Shown: in pieces, positions 8,959 through 18,521 of the stretch
Position numbering within the stretch: the first letter of the stretch is position 1
How the letters are laid out: each line of letters opens with the position of its first letter
Origin: a virus
IMG/VR virus record: IMGVR_UViG_3300025699_000017
Span: 1 to 42,326 of that record
Length of the DNA stretch: 42,326 nucleotides
Reading direction: 5' to 3' (one strand)
Made by a program: the position numbers and the translations under genes
The notes under the pieces: generated by a model
Database searches by the model: none
Told to the model about the DNA's origin: nothing
What the model saw: the letters and a program-made list of their open reading frames with translations, nothing else

Positions 8959-10164
8959 ATGTCAACACCAAACGGGGGTTTAATTACCGAAACAAATGAA
9001 GAGTATTACGTTGGTCAAAAGGTTTACACACTTGGTGCTGCGTCAACTCAAAGTGAGTTTGTAACAACATTTGACACCGAGCTTACTGACGGTGTTGTGG
9101 GGGAGTATGACAGAAACTATTACCTACAGACAAGTAACGATAACGGGGTAACATGGGTTACCGTTGCTTCGGAGGTTAAAACAAACACAAGCACGACTAT
9201 AGTAAGCGGTACAAACGCTGTACCAGTAGTATTAGGGCCAAGTATACTTGTAAGGGTAGCCTTGTTCGTGACCGCATTAGAGTCGAATTACGGGGGTTAC
9301 TCGTACATCAAGCTAGGGGACATCATAAACAACTTTTTAATCGCTTACGTTGGGGCTGGTAAGCTTATACCCAGCGTTAAGAGAACCGATGTTATATTCC
9401 ACGCAAAGAGAGGTCTGCAAGAGTTTAGCTACGACACGCTAAAGAGTGTAAGTTCAATAGAACTAACTGTGCCAGCAAGCCTTAGTATACCACTACCACA
9501 GGACTACGTCAACTACGTTCGGCTGTCTTGGATAGACTCCATAGGTGTGAAGCACATTATATATCCAGCTAACAACCTAACAATTAACCCAGTACAAAGC
9601 CCAGAGCAGGACTCTACGGGTGGGATTGTGCAGGATGGTTTTGGTACCAACGTACAGCTTGAGGCTCAGACGGATGAAAGGTGGAATACAAACAACCCAA
9701 ACCAAATCACGGGTATATTTAACCAAGACCAAGTAAACCAAGGATACGACTGGTGGGGATACGGTCAGGGTTACGCTTGGGGATACGGTGGCTACTTTGG
9801 GCAGAGATACGGATTAGACCCAGCATTGGCACAGAACAACGGGTGGTTTACTGTAAACGAAAGAACTGGCTCGTTTAGCTTTTCAAGTGACCTAGCTAAT
9901 AAATTGGTTGTTGTGGAGTATGTGTCTGACGGATTGGCTTACCATGAGGACTCTAGGGTTCCTAAAATGGCAGAGGATGCAATGTACTCACACCTCGTTT
10001 ACAGTATACTATCAACACGAGTAAACCAGCCAGAGTATGTTGTAAGACGCTGGAAACAAGACAGATATGCCAAATTAAGGAATGCTAAGATTAGGCTTTC
10101 TAACCTCAAGATAGACGAACTGACTCAGACAATGAGGGGTAAGTCTAAGATGATTAAAAACTAG
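8959..10164 (+). CDS. Neck / tail stabilisation-like structural protein
   Basis: 401 aa. The centre (about residues 125-195) contains DIINNFLIAYVGAG, then RTDVIFHAKRGLQEFSYDT and PLPQDYVNYVRLSWID. As I recall, this arrangement is conserved in the stabilisation or neck proteins of crAss-like and related phages. The N-terminal 115 residues look like a separate beta domain. Residues about 258-280 are strikingly rich in Gly, Tyr and Trp (YDWWGYGQGYAWGYGGYFGQ), a low-complexity loop. The C-terminus is basic and helical. It follows the connector by 6 nt and precedes the large tail protein by 6 nt, so all three are probably co-translated. The assignment comes from pattern recall plus order. Confidence 0.62.
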   Translation: MSTPNGGLITETNEEYYVGQKVYTLGAASTQSEFVTTFDTELTDGVVGEYDRNYYLQTSNDNGVTWVTVASEVKTNTSTTIVSGTNAVPVVLGPSILVRVALFVTALESNYGGYSYIKLGDIINNFLIAYVGAGKLIPSVKRTDVIFHAKRGLQEFSYDTLKSVSSIELTVPASLSIPLPQDYVNYVRLSWIDSIGVKHIIYPANNLTINPVQSPEQDSTGGIVQDGFGTNVQLEAQTDERWNTNNPNQITGIFNQDQVNQGYDWWGYGQGYAWGYGGYFGQRYGLDPALAQNNGWFTVNERTGSFSFSSDLANKLVVVEYVSDGLAYHEDSRVPKMAEDAMYSHLVYSILSTRVNQPEYVVRRWKQDRYAKLRNAKIRLSNLKIDELTQTMRGKSKMIKN

Positions 10165-10170
10165 AATTAA

Positions 10171-13100
10171 ATGGCAGAAACTAAAAATGTTTTTCTTGGG
10201 GCTAAGATGAACAAAGACCTTGACCCAAGGCTTGTCTCAAACAGAGAATACATAGAGGCCAGAAACGCTTCGGTTACAGACTCTGCTGGGGGTGACTCAG
10301 GGGTGTTGGAGAATGTTCTTGGTAATATAGAGCTGACAGATTTTGGTTTATCAGATACCAATCTAAAGATTATAGGTTTCTATGTGGACACCACAAACGA
10401 CAGGTTGTTTGCGTTTTTAACTAACTACACGGACTCATCTGCCACGAGTCTAACAAACCCTGCACCAGCTGCATCGGGTCACTACATAGCTGTATATAAC
10501 ACAATATCAAACGATTACACAGTCTTGGTGGGTGGCAGTTTCCTAAACTTTTCAGACACGCACGAGGTTCTAGGTATCGACCTTATAGAAAACCTACTGT
10601 TCTTTACTGACAATAGAAACCAGCCAAGAAAGATTAACGTAAACCTAGCGTTAGCAAACCCATACGGCTCCGCAAACCCATACTACACATCTGAGGACCA
10701 TATATCTGTGGCTAAGTACTACCCTTGTTTGTCCCCAGACCTGACTACATTGACAGGGGATGGTGATTTATTTCTTGGAGCAGTATTAACAATACAAACC
10801 AATCCAACAATAACAACAACCTCCCCAGGGTCTGCGGTATTCACAGTGGGTACTAACTCCGTTATGACTGACGGGTCTGGTGACGATGGACTTGAGTTTT
10901 CGGTAACAATAATATCGACTGGAGTTACTAATGAGTATATAATATCTTCGGCTACGATTACAGATGCTTCTGGGTTTGATAACTACGAGGTTGGAGACTC
11001 CATATCCGTACCTGTAGGTGCATTAAACCTTGTATACGGAGCTGGAAGTGCGTCTGGAGCAGCTTCATTCATCATAGGGAGAGAAGATATGAATAGGGTT
11101 CCATCCATGTGGGATGTTACAAGCCCAAAATTACCCGATGGGGAAACATCAAACCCATACTACGATGATACGTTTACTGGTGACGAGCAGTTCCTGTCAG
11201 ATAAGTTTGTAAGGTTTAGCTACAGGTTTAAGTTTGAGGACAACGAGTACTCCTTGATAGCACCATTCTCTCAGGCTGCATTTATACCAAAGCAGGACGG
11301 ATATTTTTTAGAGGACTCAATACCTACAAGTGTGTTGGACAATGACGCTAACAGTGATGAGTTAAATACCCTCAAAAGCACTGTGGTTGATTTCTTTGAG
11401 AACAAGGTGAACAAGGTTGATATAAGCATACCAATGCCTGATGGTGTGACTCTGGGTAACGCCACAACCAACCTTTATGACAAGTACAAGGTGACAGAGA
11501 TTGATGTATTGTTTAAGGAGTCTGACGGAACAACTATAAGGGTAATAGACACAATAACATTTGATGAGTTAGAGACAGCCACTGGCATCGACTATGTATA
11601 CTCATACGACTCTTCAAAACCAATAAAGGCTTTACCATCAAAGGAGACAATAAGGGTCAGTGACAGGGTGCCATTAAGGGCTAAGGCTCAGGCAGTTGCA
11701 GGAAACAGGGTGATGTATGGTAACCTAACACTAAGGAGCGCATCACTAGATTCCTTAAACTACACTGTGACAGCAGCTGGTAAGGTTTCATACGGAACAG
11801 ACAGCTCTACATCACAAAGGGAGTACCCAAACCATACACTAAAGCAGAACAGAACATATCAGGTGGGGGTTGTTTTATCTGACAAGTACGGGAGGCAGTC
11901 AGACGTTATACTGTCACCTAACTCAACGGTGTTTCACCCATACAAGACAGCTGTAATGGACTTAGAATACCTTGGTGACTCACTACAGGTTCAGTTTGAC
12001 GCACCAATACCAACCAATTCTTCAAACATAGGATATGTGGGTTTATATAACGAAACAACAAACCCCTTGGGTTGGTATAGCTACAAGTTTGTTGTTAAGC
12101 AGCAGGAGCAGAGTTATTATAACGTATACCTACCAACCATACTAAACGGGTACCCCCAGGATGTGTACACGGGAACAGAACTTTCCGAAGGACCAGGCGC
12201 ACTAACCGACAGTATAACCACTAATCAAACAGATTTTAATGCAGGAACCTATACAGGAACAGTCGGGGTAACGTCTGGTTATTCTACTAGCGGCAGTGGC
12301 ACAGGGCTTATAATAAGGGTAATAGTTTCTGCTACCTCTGATTCTGCACAAACCGTAACGGTGGTAGACGGTGGTACTGGGTTTGATGATGGTGATACAA
12401 TAACGGTTACTGGGTCTGGTGGTGTTTTGGGTGGTACTACGGGTAATTTAATTATAACCCTTCAGGCATCTGATTTAAACACATACAAAACATCCACAGA
12501 CCAGGCACACATAACCCTCTTCTCTGACAACATAAACAAGGTTCCTAGAGACCTGCAAGAGGTTGGCCCTCAAGACGTTCAGTTTTCTAGCTCTGTTAGG
12601 TTATTCGGAAGGGTTTGGAATCAAGGATTTTTAACTAACTCAGGAAGAACTAACCTTCAATACTTTCCTAGTAATATCGGTGACGAGGTGATACTTATAG
12701 GTGACAGGGATGAGATAGGTTTAAATAAAACCGAAAGAGGTGACGAGTACTATAGCTCACCGTTCTATAGTATACCAACCGAAGGAATTGGGGATACTGT
12801 AGGTGATGGTGCAGACCTAAAGGGAGCAAACCCATATATAGGAAGGGTTTCAACGATGGCTAGGATAGGTGCTTTAGGGGGTGGTGATTTAACTACAGAC
12901 CCACCATACGAAACAGTTACAAACTTAATGATAAGGCTTAACGTATATGAGACAGCCCCAACCGTGTCTAACCTAGATATATTCTGGGAGTCTAGCACAT
13001 CAGGTCTTATATCTGACCTAAACACAAGCTTGGAACAAAACTTTTCTGTACTACCAGTTAAGCTAACTAACTTTGTATGGAGTTTATCAGAGGATGATGC

Positions 13101-13860
13101 GCCATTATCTGAGATTGCTAGGTTTGACTTAGCATCGGCTAGTAACATTACGCTAAACAACTCAACCACTACGGCTGAACTTATAGAGGTAAGGGACGGA
13201 AACGGTGGCATAGTCACAAATAAGTTTACCCTAAACAAGGATGGTGGAACTGACGAGTTTTATATCACCACATCCACTGGAACGTACTTTACATACACAC
13301 AGTTTAGCCCAATAAAGGATAACTATACCTTTACTATTAAGGCTGATAATCCACTTTCTGGGGGAGGAACTTCTTTAATATCAACGGGGTACGGAAACTA
13401 TCTTGCAAACGTAGTGCCTGTCACAGGAACTGTAACTGGCTCTAACCCACTACCAGAGATAAGACCCCCATCAACGTGGTCTACCTTTGCAGTATTAGAT
13501 GGAGATAATGGTTCGGCAGATACATCTAATGAAAAAACTGGACTGGTATGGGAGGTAACAAAAATAGAGTTCCTTTGGGTGGGTAACGGAAGCGTTTGGA
13601 CAGAGTACCAGACACCTGCCACAGACATGTTCAGGGTCATAAAGGGTAGCGGTCAGTCCGTGGCTGAAACCTTACAGTACAACAACCAGCTTATATGTCT
13701 GGATGTGAACGCTACAAACACTACAGCTCTTTACACATACCAAAACAGGACATCGACATCTGTGAGGGTTACACTAAAATTAACGGATGCAAGCGGAACA
13801 GGATTAAGTGACACAATAACTTACGATACGCCACCTATCGTGATAAATAGAACAGACTAA
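10171..13860 (+). CDS. Large tail (tail-tube/nozzle-like) protein
   Basis: 1229 aa, beta-rich and Thr/Ser/Asn/Gly-rich, no membrane segment. The start (FLGAKMNKDLDPRLVSNREY, then a region with ENVLGN) has the style of podovirus tail tubular B/nozzle proteins, which open with a statement of 'dominant residues of known order: [ND]xD...R(L/V)'. It contains two apparent inserted beta domains: one at about residues 193-310 and one at about 675-770. The second shares DNA ends with the connector insertion (see the repeat entries). The C-terminal third (about 1000-1229) resembles repeated Ig-like or carbohydrate-type beta sandwiches. The next gene starts one base after its stop. Likely part of the short tail; the exact subunit is uncertain. 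Confidence 0.6.
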   Translation: MAETKNVFLGAKMNKDLDPRLVSNREYIEARNASVTDSAGGDSGVLENVLGNIELTDFGLSDTNLKIIGFYVDTTNDRLFAFLTNYTDSSATSLTNPAPAASGHYIAVYNTISNDYTVLVGGSFLNFSDTHEVLGIDLIENLLFFTDNRNQPRKINVNLALANPYGSANPYYTSEDHISVAKYYPCLSPDLTTLTGDGDLFLGAVLTIQTNPTITTTSPGSAVFTVGTNSVMTDGSGDDGLEFSVTIISTGVTNEYIISSATITDASGFDNYEVGDSISVPVGALNLVYGAGSASGAASFIIGREDMNRVPSMWDVTSPKLPDGETSNPYYDDTFTGDEQFLSDKFVRFSYRFKFEDNEYSLIAPFSQAAFIPKQDGYFLEDSIPTSVLDNDANSDELNTLKSTVVDFFENKVNKVDISIPMPDGVTLGNATTNLYDKYKVTEIDVLFKESDGTTIRVIDTITFDELETATGIDYVYSYDSSKPIKALPSKETIRVSDRVPLRAKAQAVAGNRVMYGNLTLRSASLDSLNYTVTAAGKVSYGTDSSTSQREYPNHTLKQNRTYQVGVVLSDKYGRQSDVILSPNSTVFHPYKTAVMDLEYLGDSLQVQFDAPIPTNSSNIGYVGLYNETTNPLGWYSYKFVVKQQEQSYYNVYLPTILNGYPQDVYTGTELSEGPGALTDSITTNQTDFNAGTYTGTVGVTSGYSTSGSGTGLIIRVIVSATSDSAQTVTVVDGGTGFDDGDTITVTGSGGVLGGTTGNLIITLQASDLNTYKTSTDQAHITLFSDNINKVPRDLQEVGPQDVQFSSSVRLFGRVWNQGFLTNSGRTNLQYFPSNIGDEVILIGDRDEIGLNKTERGDEYYSSPFYSIPTEGIGDTVGDGADLKGANPYIGRVSTMARIGALGGGDLTTDPPYETVTNLMIRLNVYETAPTVSNLDIFWESSTSGLISDLNTSLEQNFSVLPVKLTNFVWSLSEDDAPLSEIARFDLASASNITLNNSTTTAELIEVRDGNGGIVTNKFTLNKDGGTDEFYITTSTGTYFTYTQFSPIKDNYTFTIKADNPLSGGGTSLISTGYGNYLANVVPVTGTVTGSNPLPEIRPPSTWSTFAVLDGDNGSADTSNEKTGLVWEVTKIEFLWVGNGSVWTEYQTPATDMFRVIKGSGQSVAETLQYNNQLICLDVNATNTTALYTYQNRTSTSVRVTLKLTDASGTGLSDTITYDTPPIVINRTD
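12200..12476 (+). repeat. Inserted beta-module, copy B
   Basis: Counterpart of 8531-8783, here inside the large tail gene. Both ends are conserved at DNA level (see copy A) while the centre is divergent and about 24 nt longer. The encoded segment runs through GSGTGLIIRVIV, GTGFDDGDTITV and LIITLQASDLN. A more distant protein-level relative may lie at about 10750-11090 in the same gene (GFDNYEVGDSISV, then IIGREDMN). Confidence 0.68.
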
Positions 13861-13861
13861 T

Positions 13862-15577
13862 ATGAGTGCATTAATAGAGGTAAAGTATTTTAATTCGTTT
13901 ATTCTAAAGAAGGTTCTTGATGACGTAGACTTTATTGCTATGTGGCCTGGCTTACCTTGGGACCCTTATGACGGAGATAGTATTACTCCAAACCCTATAC
14001 TATGGCCTGCAAATAATAAAGAAACCTCAACAACATCGCTTCAAACAGCATCAACAGTTACAGGTTACATGTGGTATTTAGAGGAGTCTAGGATTAGGGG
14101 TGGGTACAACAACACAGAGGCTGGGTATGGTGTAAGGGCTTACATAACAGAAGAGAATGACGATGAAATAGTATCATCAAACTCTATTACATACTCTGGT
14201 ATATACAACGCACTTACAGACTTCAACGAGACAAACGTATTCTCAATTGGTGAGAACATTACAAAGAGTGTGGACCCAACATACGGAAGTATACAGAGGA
14301 TATACACCAACGATGGTAACCTGATGGTGTTCCAAGAGGACAAGGTAAGTAGGGCATTGATAGACAAGTCCGCAATATACTCAGCACAGGGTGACGCAAC
14401 TGTAACCTCTAGCGACCTGGTTATAGGTCAGGTGACACCGTATGCTGGTGAGTACGGTATAAGTAAGAACCCAGAATCATTCGCAAAGAAGGGTTACAGG
14501 GTATACTTCACTGACCAGTCAAGGGGCGCTGTAATGAGGTTGTCTAGGGATGGAATGACTGAAATTAGTGAATATGGAATGAGGGACCACTTTAGGGACA
14601 CATTTTCACCAATAACGAGTAATTATAAGTTAAGTGACCTACTTAATTTTAATGTTGTAAGCAATGGTACAACAACTGTTGCATTATCGGTTGGTGATGT
14701 AAGCCTGATAGAGCTTGGCATGAGTATATACGGAAACTATAATGGTGTCACTGGTGCTTATGTTACAGATATATCCTTAACTGGAGCAACTACAGCAAAC
14801 ATAACCTTCAGTCAGTCTATACCTACTGGAACTGGTACACTAAACCTGTACAAGCTACTTAAGGACAAGGTTGTGGGTGGGTTTAATAACTACTCAGATT
14901 CATATGTTGTATCCATACAGCCCTCTGTAAACGACTTATCTGCTGGTGACGGGGAATACGACACGGTATCATTTAACGATGCCAACAACGGATGGACTAG
15001 CTTCTGGGACTACAAACCCAACCTAGCTGACACGCTAAACGCAAACTACTACACATGCAAGGGTGGTAGTATATGGAGACACTACGATGCTAGTATGGCT
15101 AAGAACAGGGGTCAGTTCTACGGGGTACAGACAGACACCAGCGTAACCTTTGTGTTTAACCCTCAGGTGAGTGTATCCAAGAACTTTAACACCGTATCAT
15201 ACGAGGGTACAAACGGTTGGGAGGTTGAAAGCTTTAAGTCAGACACTCAGGGCATTGACCTTAATAATTATTCTGGTCCACCTAGTTTAAATGACTACCA
15301 AGACATAACTACAAACGTCTATAGCTATGATGAGGGTTCATACACAGAGGGTGGGGTTACATACCGAGCAGGGTTTGACAGGAAGGAAGGAAAGTATGTT
15401 TCCAACCTTGTTAACAATAGTACCGCAAGAATTGACGAGGTTATCTACGGTGTAGACATGTCAGGAATAAAGGGGTACTACGCAACAGTAAAAGTAAAGA
15501 CAGACGCAACAACAGACGTTGGAGGTTTAAAACAAATATTTGCGGTGTCCACTAATAATGTTTTTTCATCACAATAA
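13862..15577 (+). CDS. Tail structural protein
   Basis: 571 aa. A well-ordered block (about residues 78-245) reads like a conserved phage tail protein: YLEESRIRGGYNNTEAGYGV, GSIQRIYTNDGNLMVFQEDK, VIGQVTPYAGEYGISKNPES, FTDQSRGAVMRLSRDGMTEI. The alternating short strands suggest a beta-propeller or tail-tube fold. About residues 262-340 look like another inserted small beta domain (VGDVSLIELGMSIYG) interrupting the chain before KVVGGFNNYSDSYVVSIQ. The gene begins one base after the stop of the preceding tail gene and in a different frame, so both may form one functional unit or be the two halves of a protein that is single elsewhere. I recognise the conserved block but not an exact function. 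Confidence 0.62.
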   Translation: MSALIEVKYFNSFILKKVLDDVDFIAMWPGLPWDPYDGDSITPNPILWPANNKETSTTSLQTASTVTGYMWYLEESRIRGGYNNTEAGYGVRAYITEENDDEIVSSNSITYSGIYNALTDFNETNVFSIGENITKSVDPTYGSIQRIYTNDGNLMVFQEDKVSRALIDKSAIYSAQGDATVTSSDLVIGQVTPYAGEYGISKNPESFAKKGYRVYFTDQSRGAVMRLSRDGMTEISEYGMRDHFRDTFSPITSNYKLSDLLNFNVVSNGTTTVALSVGDVSLIELGMSIYGNYNGVTGAYVTDISLTGATTANITFSQSIPTGTGTLNLYKLLKDKVVGGFNNYSDSYVVSIQPSVNDLSAGDGEYDTVSFNDANNGWTSFWDYKPNLADTLNANYYTCKGGSIWRHYDASMAKNRGQFYGVQTDTSVTFVFNPQVSVSKNFNTVSYEGTNGWEVESFKSDTQGIDLNNYSGPPSLNDYQDITTNVYSYDEGSYTEGGVTYRAGFDRKEGKYVSNLVNNSTARIDEVIYGVDMSGIKGYYATVKVKTDATTDVGGLKQIFAVSTNNVFSSQ

Positions 15578-15588
15578 AATAAGAAGTT

Positions 15589-16287
15589 ATGGAAATTATA
15601 AATCAATATGGAAATAGTATTTTCCCAGTTATCGGTACCGCTTTGGACCAAGCCTTTGACCTTAATAGGACGAGACAGAATCAAAAAAAATATCAGATAG
15701 AGGAAAAAGAGGCCGCTAACGAGGTAAAGGCGTTAAAGGAAAACAGACAGGCAATTATTGACCCGTCCACAGCCCTTGAGGACCTGAGTGGCACATTCTC
15801 TAACCCATATGCAAACTTAGGTGTTGCAACAAAGGCGGCTGAGATGCAGATGGAGCAGACGGACGCTGCATTGGCAAACACACTAGACACACTAAGGGCC
15901 ACAGGCTCAGGTGCTGGTGGTGCTACCGCACTTGCACAGGCCGCACTACAGAGTAAGAAGGGTGTTACCGCTAGTATAGAACAACAAGAGGCAGCAAATC
16001 AACAGATGAGGGCGCAGGGTCAGGCACAACTACAGACACAAATAGCGGCAGAAAAGACAAGGATACAGCAGGGTAAAGTGGCTGGTATTGAGTATGTTTA
16101 CAACGCTGAGGAGGAGAGAACAAACGCAGACCTAGACTACGAGGCAAACAAGGAGGCAAGGTCAGACCAGAAGGAATACAACCTGGACCAGCAGATTTTA
16201 TCTATGCAGAACAATGCCTCACTTTTAGGTGCTGCTGCTGCGGTTGGTTTAGATAAGACAGGATTGGTTAGTCGTTTAGGGGGATAA
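15589..16287 (+). CDS. Internal virion protein candidate (coiled coil)
   Basis: 232 aa. The first 20 residues are moderately hydrophobic (IINQYGNSIFPVIGTALDQA); residues about 30-210 are Ala/Gln/Glu-rich helices with a Gly-Ala-rich hinge (TGSGAGGATALAQAALQSKK), ending in a short hydrophobic helix (LLGAAAAVGLDKTGL). This pattern and the position after tail genes and before two very large proteins recall T7 gp14-like internal core proteins, which leave the particle and help to form the ejection channel in the host envelope. Weakly amphipathic ends fit membrane contact. The function is inferred. Confidence 0.6.
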   Translation: MEIINQYGNSIFPVIGTALDQAFDLNRTRQNQKKYQIEEKEAANEVKALKENRQAIIDPSTALEDLSGTFSNPYANLGVATKAAEMQMEQTDAALANTLDTLRATGSGAGGATALAQAALQSKKGVTASIEQQEAANQQMRAQGQAQLQTQIAAEKTRIQQGKVAGIEYVYNAEEERTNADLDYEANKEARSDQKEYNLDQQILSMQNNASLLGAAAAVGLDKTGLVSRLGG

Positions 16288-16304
16288 TTTAAAAATATAT
16301 AAAG

Positions 16305-18518
16305 ATGGGTTATAGGAATCAACCAACTTCGGCTTCAGGTGTAAAAGATGTTTCAGACAAGGGTCCAACCTTTCAGGATAGGGCCTTGCTTGAGAACGAA
16401 AAGCGTGAAGCTGAACGAAAGAGATTAGCGGAGATAAACAAGAAGCGTGAGGAATCTAACTGGAGAATCGAGCAGGAGGAGTCATTGTATTCCGCTGATT
16501 TACAGGCTGGTATAAGAACTGCTGCCAACAAAACCAATGTTGACTACACATCACTCAACGACTCCATGAGTAACATGGTAAGCCAACTGTCTGCCGCAAG
16601 GATTAGGTTGAAGCAGTCTAGTGGACCATACGAGGAGATGGACCCAGAGGGTAATGTTGTGTTCAACACACAAACAGATAAGGCTTATATAAAGAGTGCC
16701 ACAGACTTTATAAAGAACTCTGAGACTAACTTTGGTTCTGTTGCATACATACAGGAGGAGTTTAAGAAAATGCCTAGTGGTAACGGAGAGGGTGAGACAA
16801 GTAGAAAGTTTACCAGCCCATACCTAGGTTTATTAAACGCTGCGTCCAACCCAGCATCTGGTCAGGATGTTTCGGTGTCTTACGACATGGAGTACGACAA
16901 CAAGTCTGGACACAGGATGGGTATCGTAATGAAGGGTGAGGCTGTAAGAAGGCTGAATGCAGAGATGGGTAACGAGGGTGATACATACACCATAAAGCCA
17001 GAGGAGGTCACAAACCTTATGATGGGTAACAACGACCCAGAGAACTTTGGATTGTTTTATCAGAACCCAAGCACGGTGTCGGAGCTTGAGAAGAAAGCGG
17101 CTACCAATGGTATACTAGACCCAAAGGACGGAAGGATTACATCGGATTATATGATAGAGGTAAAGACTGAAGAACCAATAGTAGATGAGTTGACTGGCAC
17201 GGAGCAAATGGCAACCGTGAGTCAGGTAAACTATCCCGTAATAAAACAAAACATGGCAGGGGCTATCAAGTCTAAGCTTATGACCACCCTGGATAAGGGG
17301 ATGGTGTCAACAAGTGTACTTATAAACACATACGCAAAGCAAGACGAGGACGGCAACTACTACTACGATACACCGAGAAAAGATGGAAATGGAAACATTA
17401 TATACAAGGCAAACGGTAAGGTAGACTTTGGTAGCGTCAATGAGGATGGTGACACAAGAAATAGAGTATACCTTGGGGATGGTGAGCTGGAGTTTGATAT
17501 GAGTAGTGATAATGAATCTTTTGGTGGTCTTTCAGAGGGGGACTATAAAGATGTCTATGGTCTTATAGAGAATGAGTTTATGAAGAGGTCTGGTGTTTAT
17601 GACCCACAGGTGGTCAAGCCCTATGGTGAGAAGCTCAAGTTTACAGACGAGACTGGCTCAATGCCAGAATGGAAGCAGACCCAGAACTACAAGAAAAACC
17701 TTGCGGACCAGTTTGTTGAGACCGTTGGTGAGATTGATATAACAGACGAGAGGGAGGCTGAAGATACGGCAAGGATGCTTTCTGGAATCATAGGCAAGGG
17801 AGGAAGTGTAAGCTGGGATAAAGATAAACAGGGGTTTGTGTTTAATAATGTTAAGACTAGGTTTGATAAAGAAACAGGAAAACTTTTGGAGGAATCAGCA
17901 GAAGAGGCGGTTATCAAGTACAATCCAAACGACCCCAACTGGAGGGGTAAGCTTACGCAGGAGGTTTACAACCAGCTTGGTGTTAAGGACGTTGCAGGGG
18001 ACTTCAAGACAAGCAAGACCCCAGCCTACCTTAAGGAAATACCCAAGATACAGCATAACGCTGAAGGTGAACGTGATGACGAGTTTGCAGCAAAACAGAT
18101 AAACGACAACAAGGCACTTTCCTTGCTGCTGGACAAGGTGGACGGAACGGTAAAGGGCGGAGAAAGCTTTGATAATTTAATGATAACCTACAAAGACCCA
18201 AGCGGAACCATGATTGAAAAAGAGATTAAAATGGGTCTTGGCGGTTTAGATAAAGATGAATTTCAAAAGGAGTTAAAATCTGTATTTAAGGAGATAACAC
18301 TGGCCGCAGGAACCGAGACAAGTGAGGCTGACAATGACCCTCCAAACCCCTTTGATTTAACGACACAGGGTGCAACAAATACTAAAGAAGAAGTAAAAGA
18401 CGCTAAAATTAGTACAAGTCAGGAAGACCAAAATATAGAGACTGATAATGAAAGAAAAAGAAAAGAGGCGGTTATCAATGCTAGTAAATTAATAGGGGTT
18501 CCTGAGGGGGGGTTTTAA
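16305..18518 (+). CDS. Internal virion protein candidate (737 aa)
   Basis: Not recognised by motif. The first 70 residues are a strongly charged helix (RALLENEKREAERKRLAEIN); the middle is a globular Asp/Glu/Gly-rich chain without membrane segments or cysteines; the last 90 residues are charged and disordered. It lies between the small coiled-coil protein and the NlpC/P60 protein, in the place where podoviruses encode ejected core proteins such as T7 gp15. It starts 17 nt after its upstream neighbour and ends 3 nt before the next gene, so it belongs to the same transcription unit. The core-protein role is inferred from context. Confidence 0.55.
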   Translation: MGYRNQPTSASGVKDVSDKGPTFQDRALLENEKREAERKRLAEINKKREESNWRIEQEESLYSADLQAGIRTAANKTNVDYTSLNDSMSNMVSQLSAARIRLKQSSGPYEEMDPEGNVVFNTQTDKAYIKSATDFIKNSETNFGSVAYIQEEFKKMPSGNGEGETSRKFTSPYLGLLNAASNPASGQDVSVSYDMEYDNKSGHRMGIVMKGEAVRRLNAEMGNEGDTYTIKPEEVTNLMMGNNDPENFGLFYQNPSTVSELEKKAATNGILDPKDGRITSDYMIEVKTEEPIVDELTGTEQMATVSQVNYPVIKQNMAGAIKSKLMTTLDKGMVSTSVLINTYAKQDEDGNYYYDTPRKDGNGNIIYKANGKVDFGSVNEDGDTRNRVYLGDGELEFDMSSDNESFGGLSEGDYKDVYGLIENEFMKRSGVYDPQVVKPYGEKLKFTDETGSMPEWKQTQNYKKNLADQFVETVGEIDITDEREAEDTARMLSGIIGKGGSVSWDKDKQGFVFNNVKTRFDKETGKLLEESAEEAVIKYNPNDPNWRGKLTQEVYNQLGVKDVAGDFKTSKTPAYLKEIPKIQHNAEGERDDEFAAKQINDNKALSLLLDKVDGTVKGGESFDNLMITYKDPSGTMIEKEIKMGLGGLDKDEFQKELKSVFKEITLAAGTETSEADNDPPNPFDLTTQGATNTKEEVKDAKISTSQEDQNIETDNERKRKEAVINASKLIGVPEGGF

Positions 18519-18521
18519 GAT

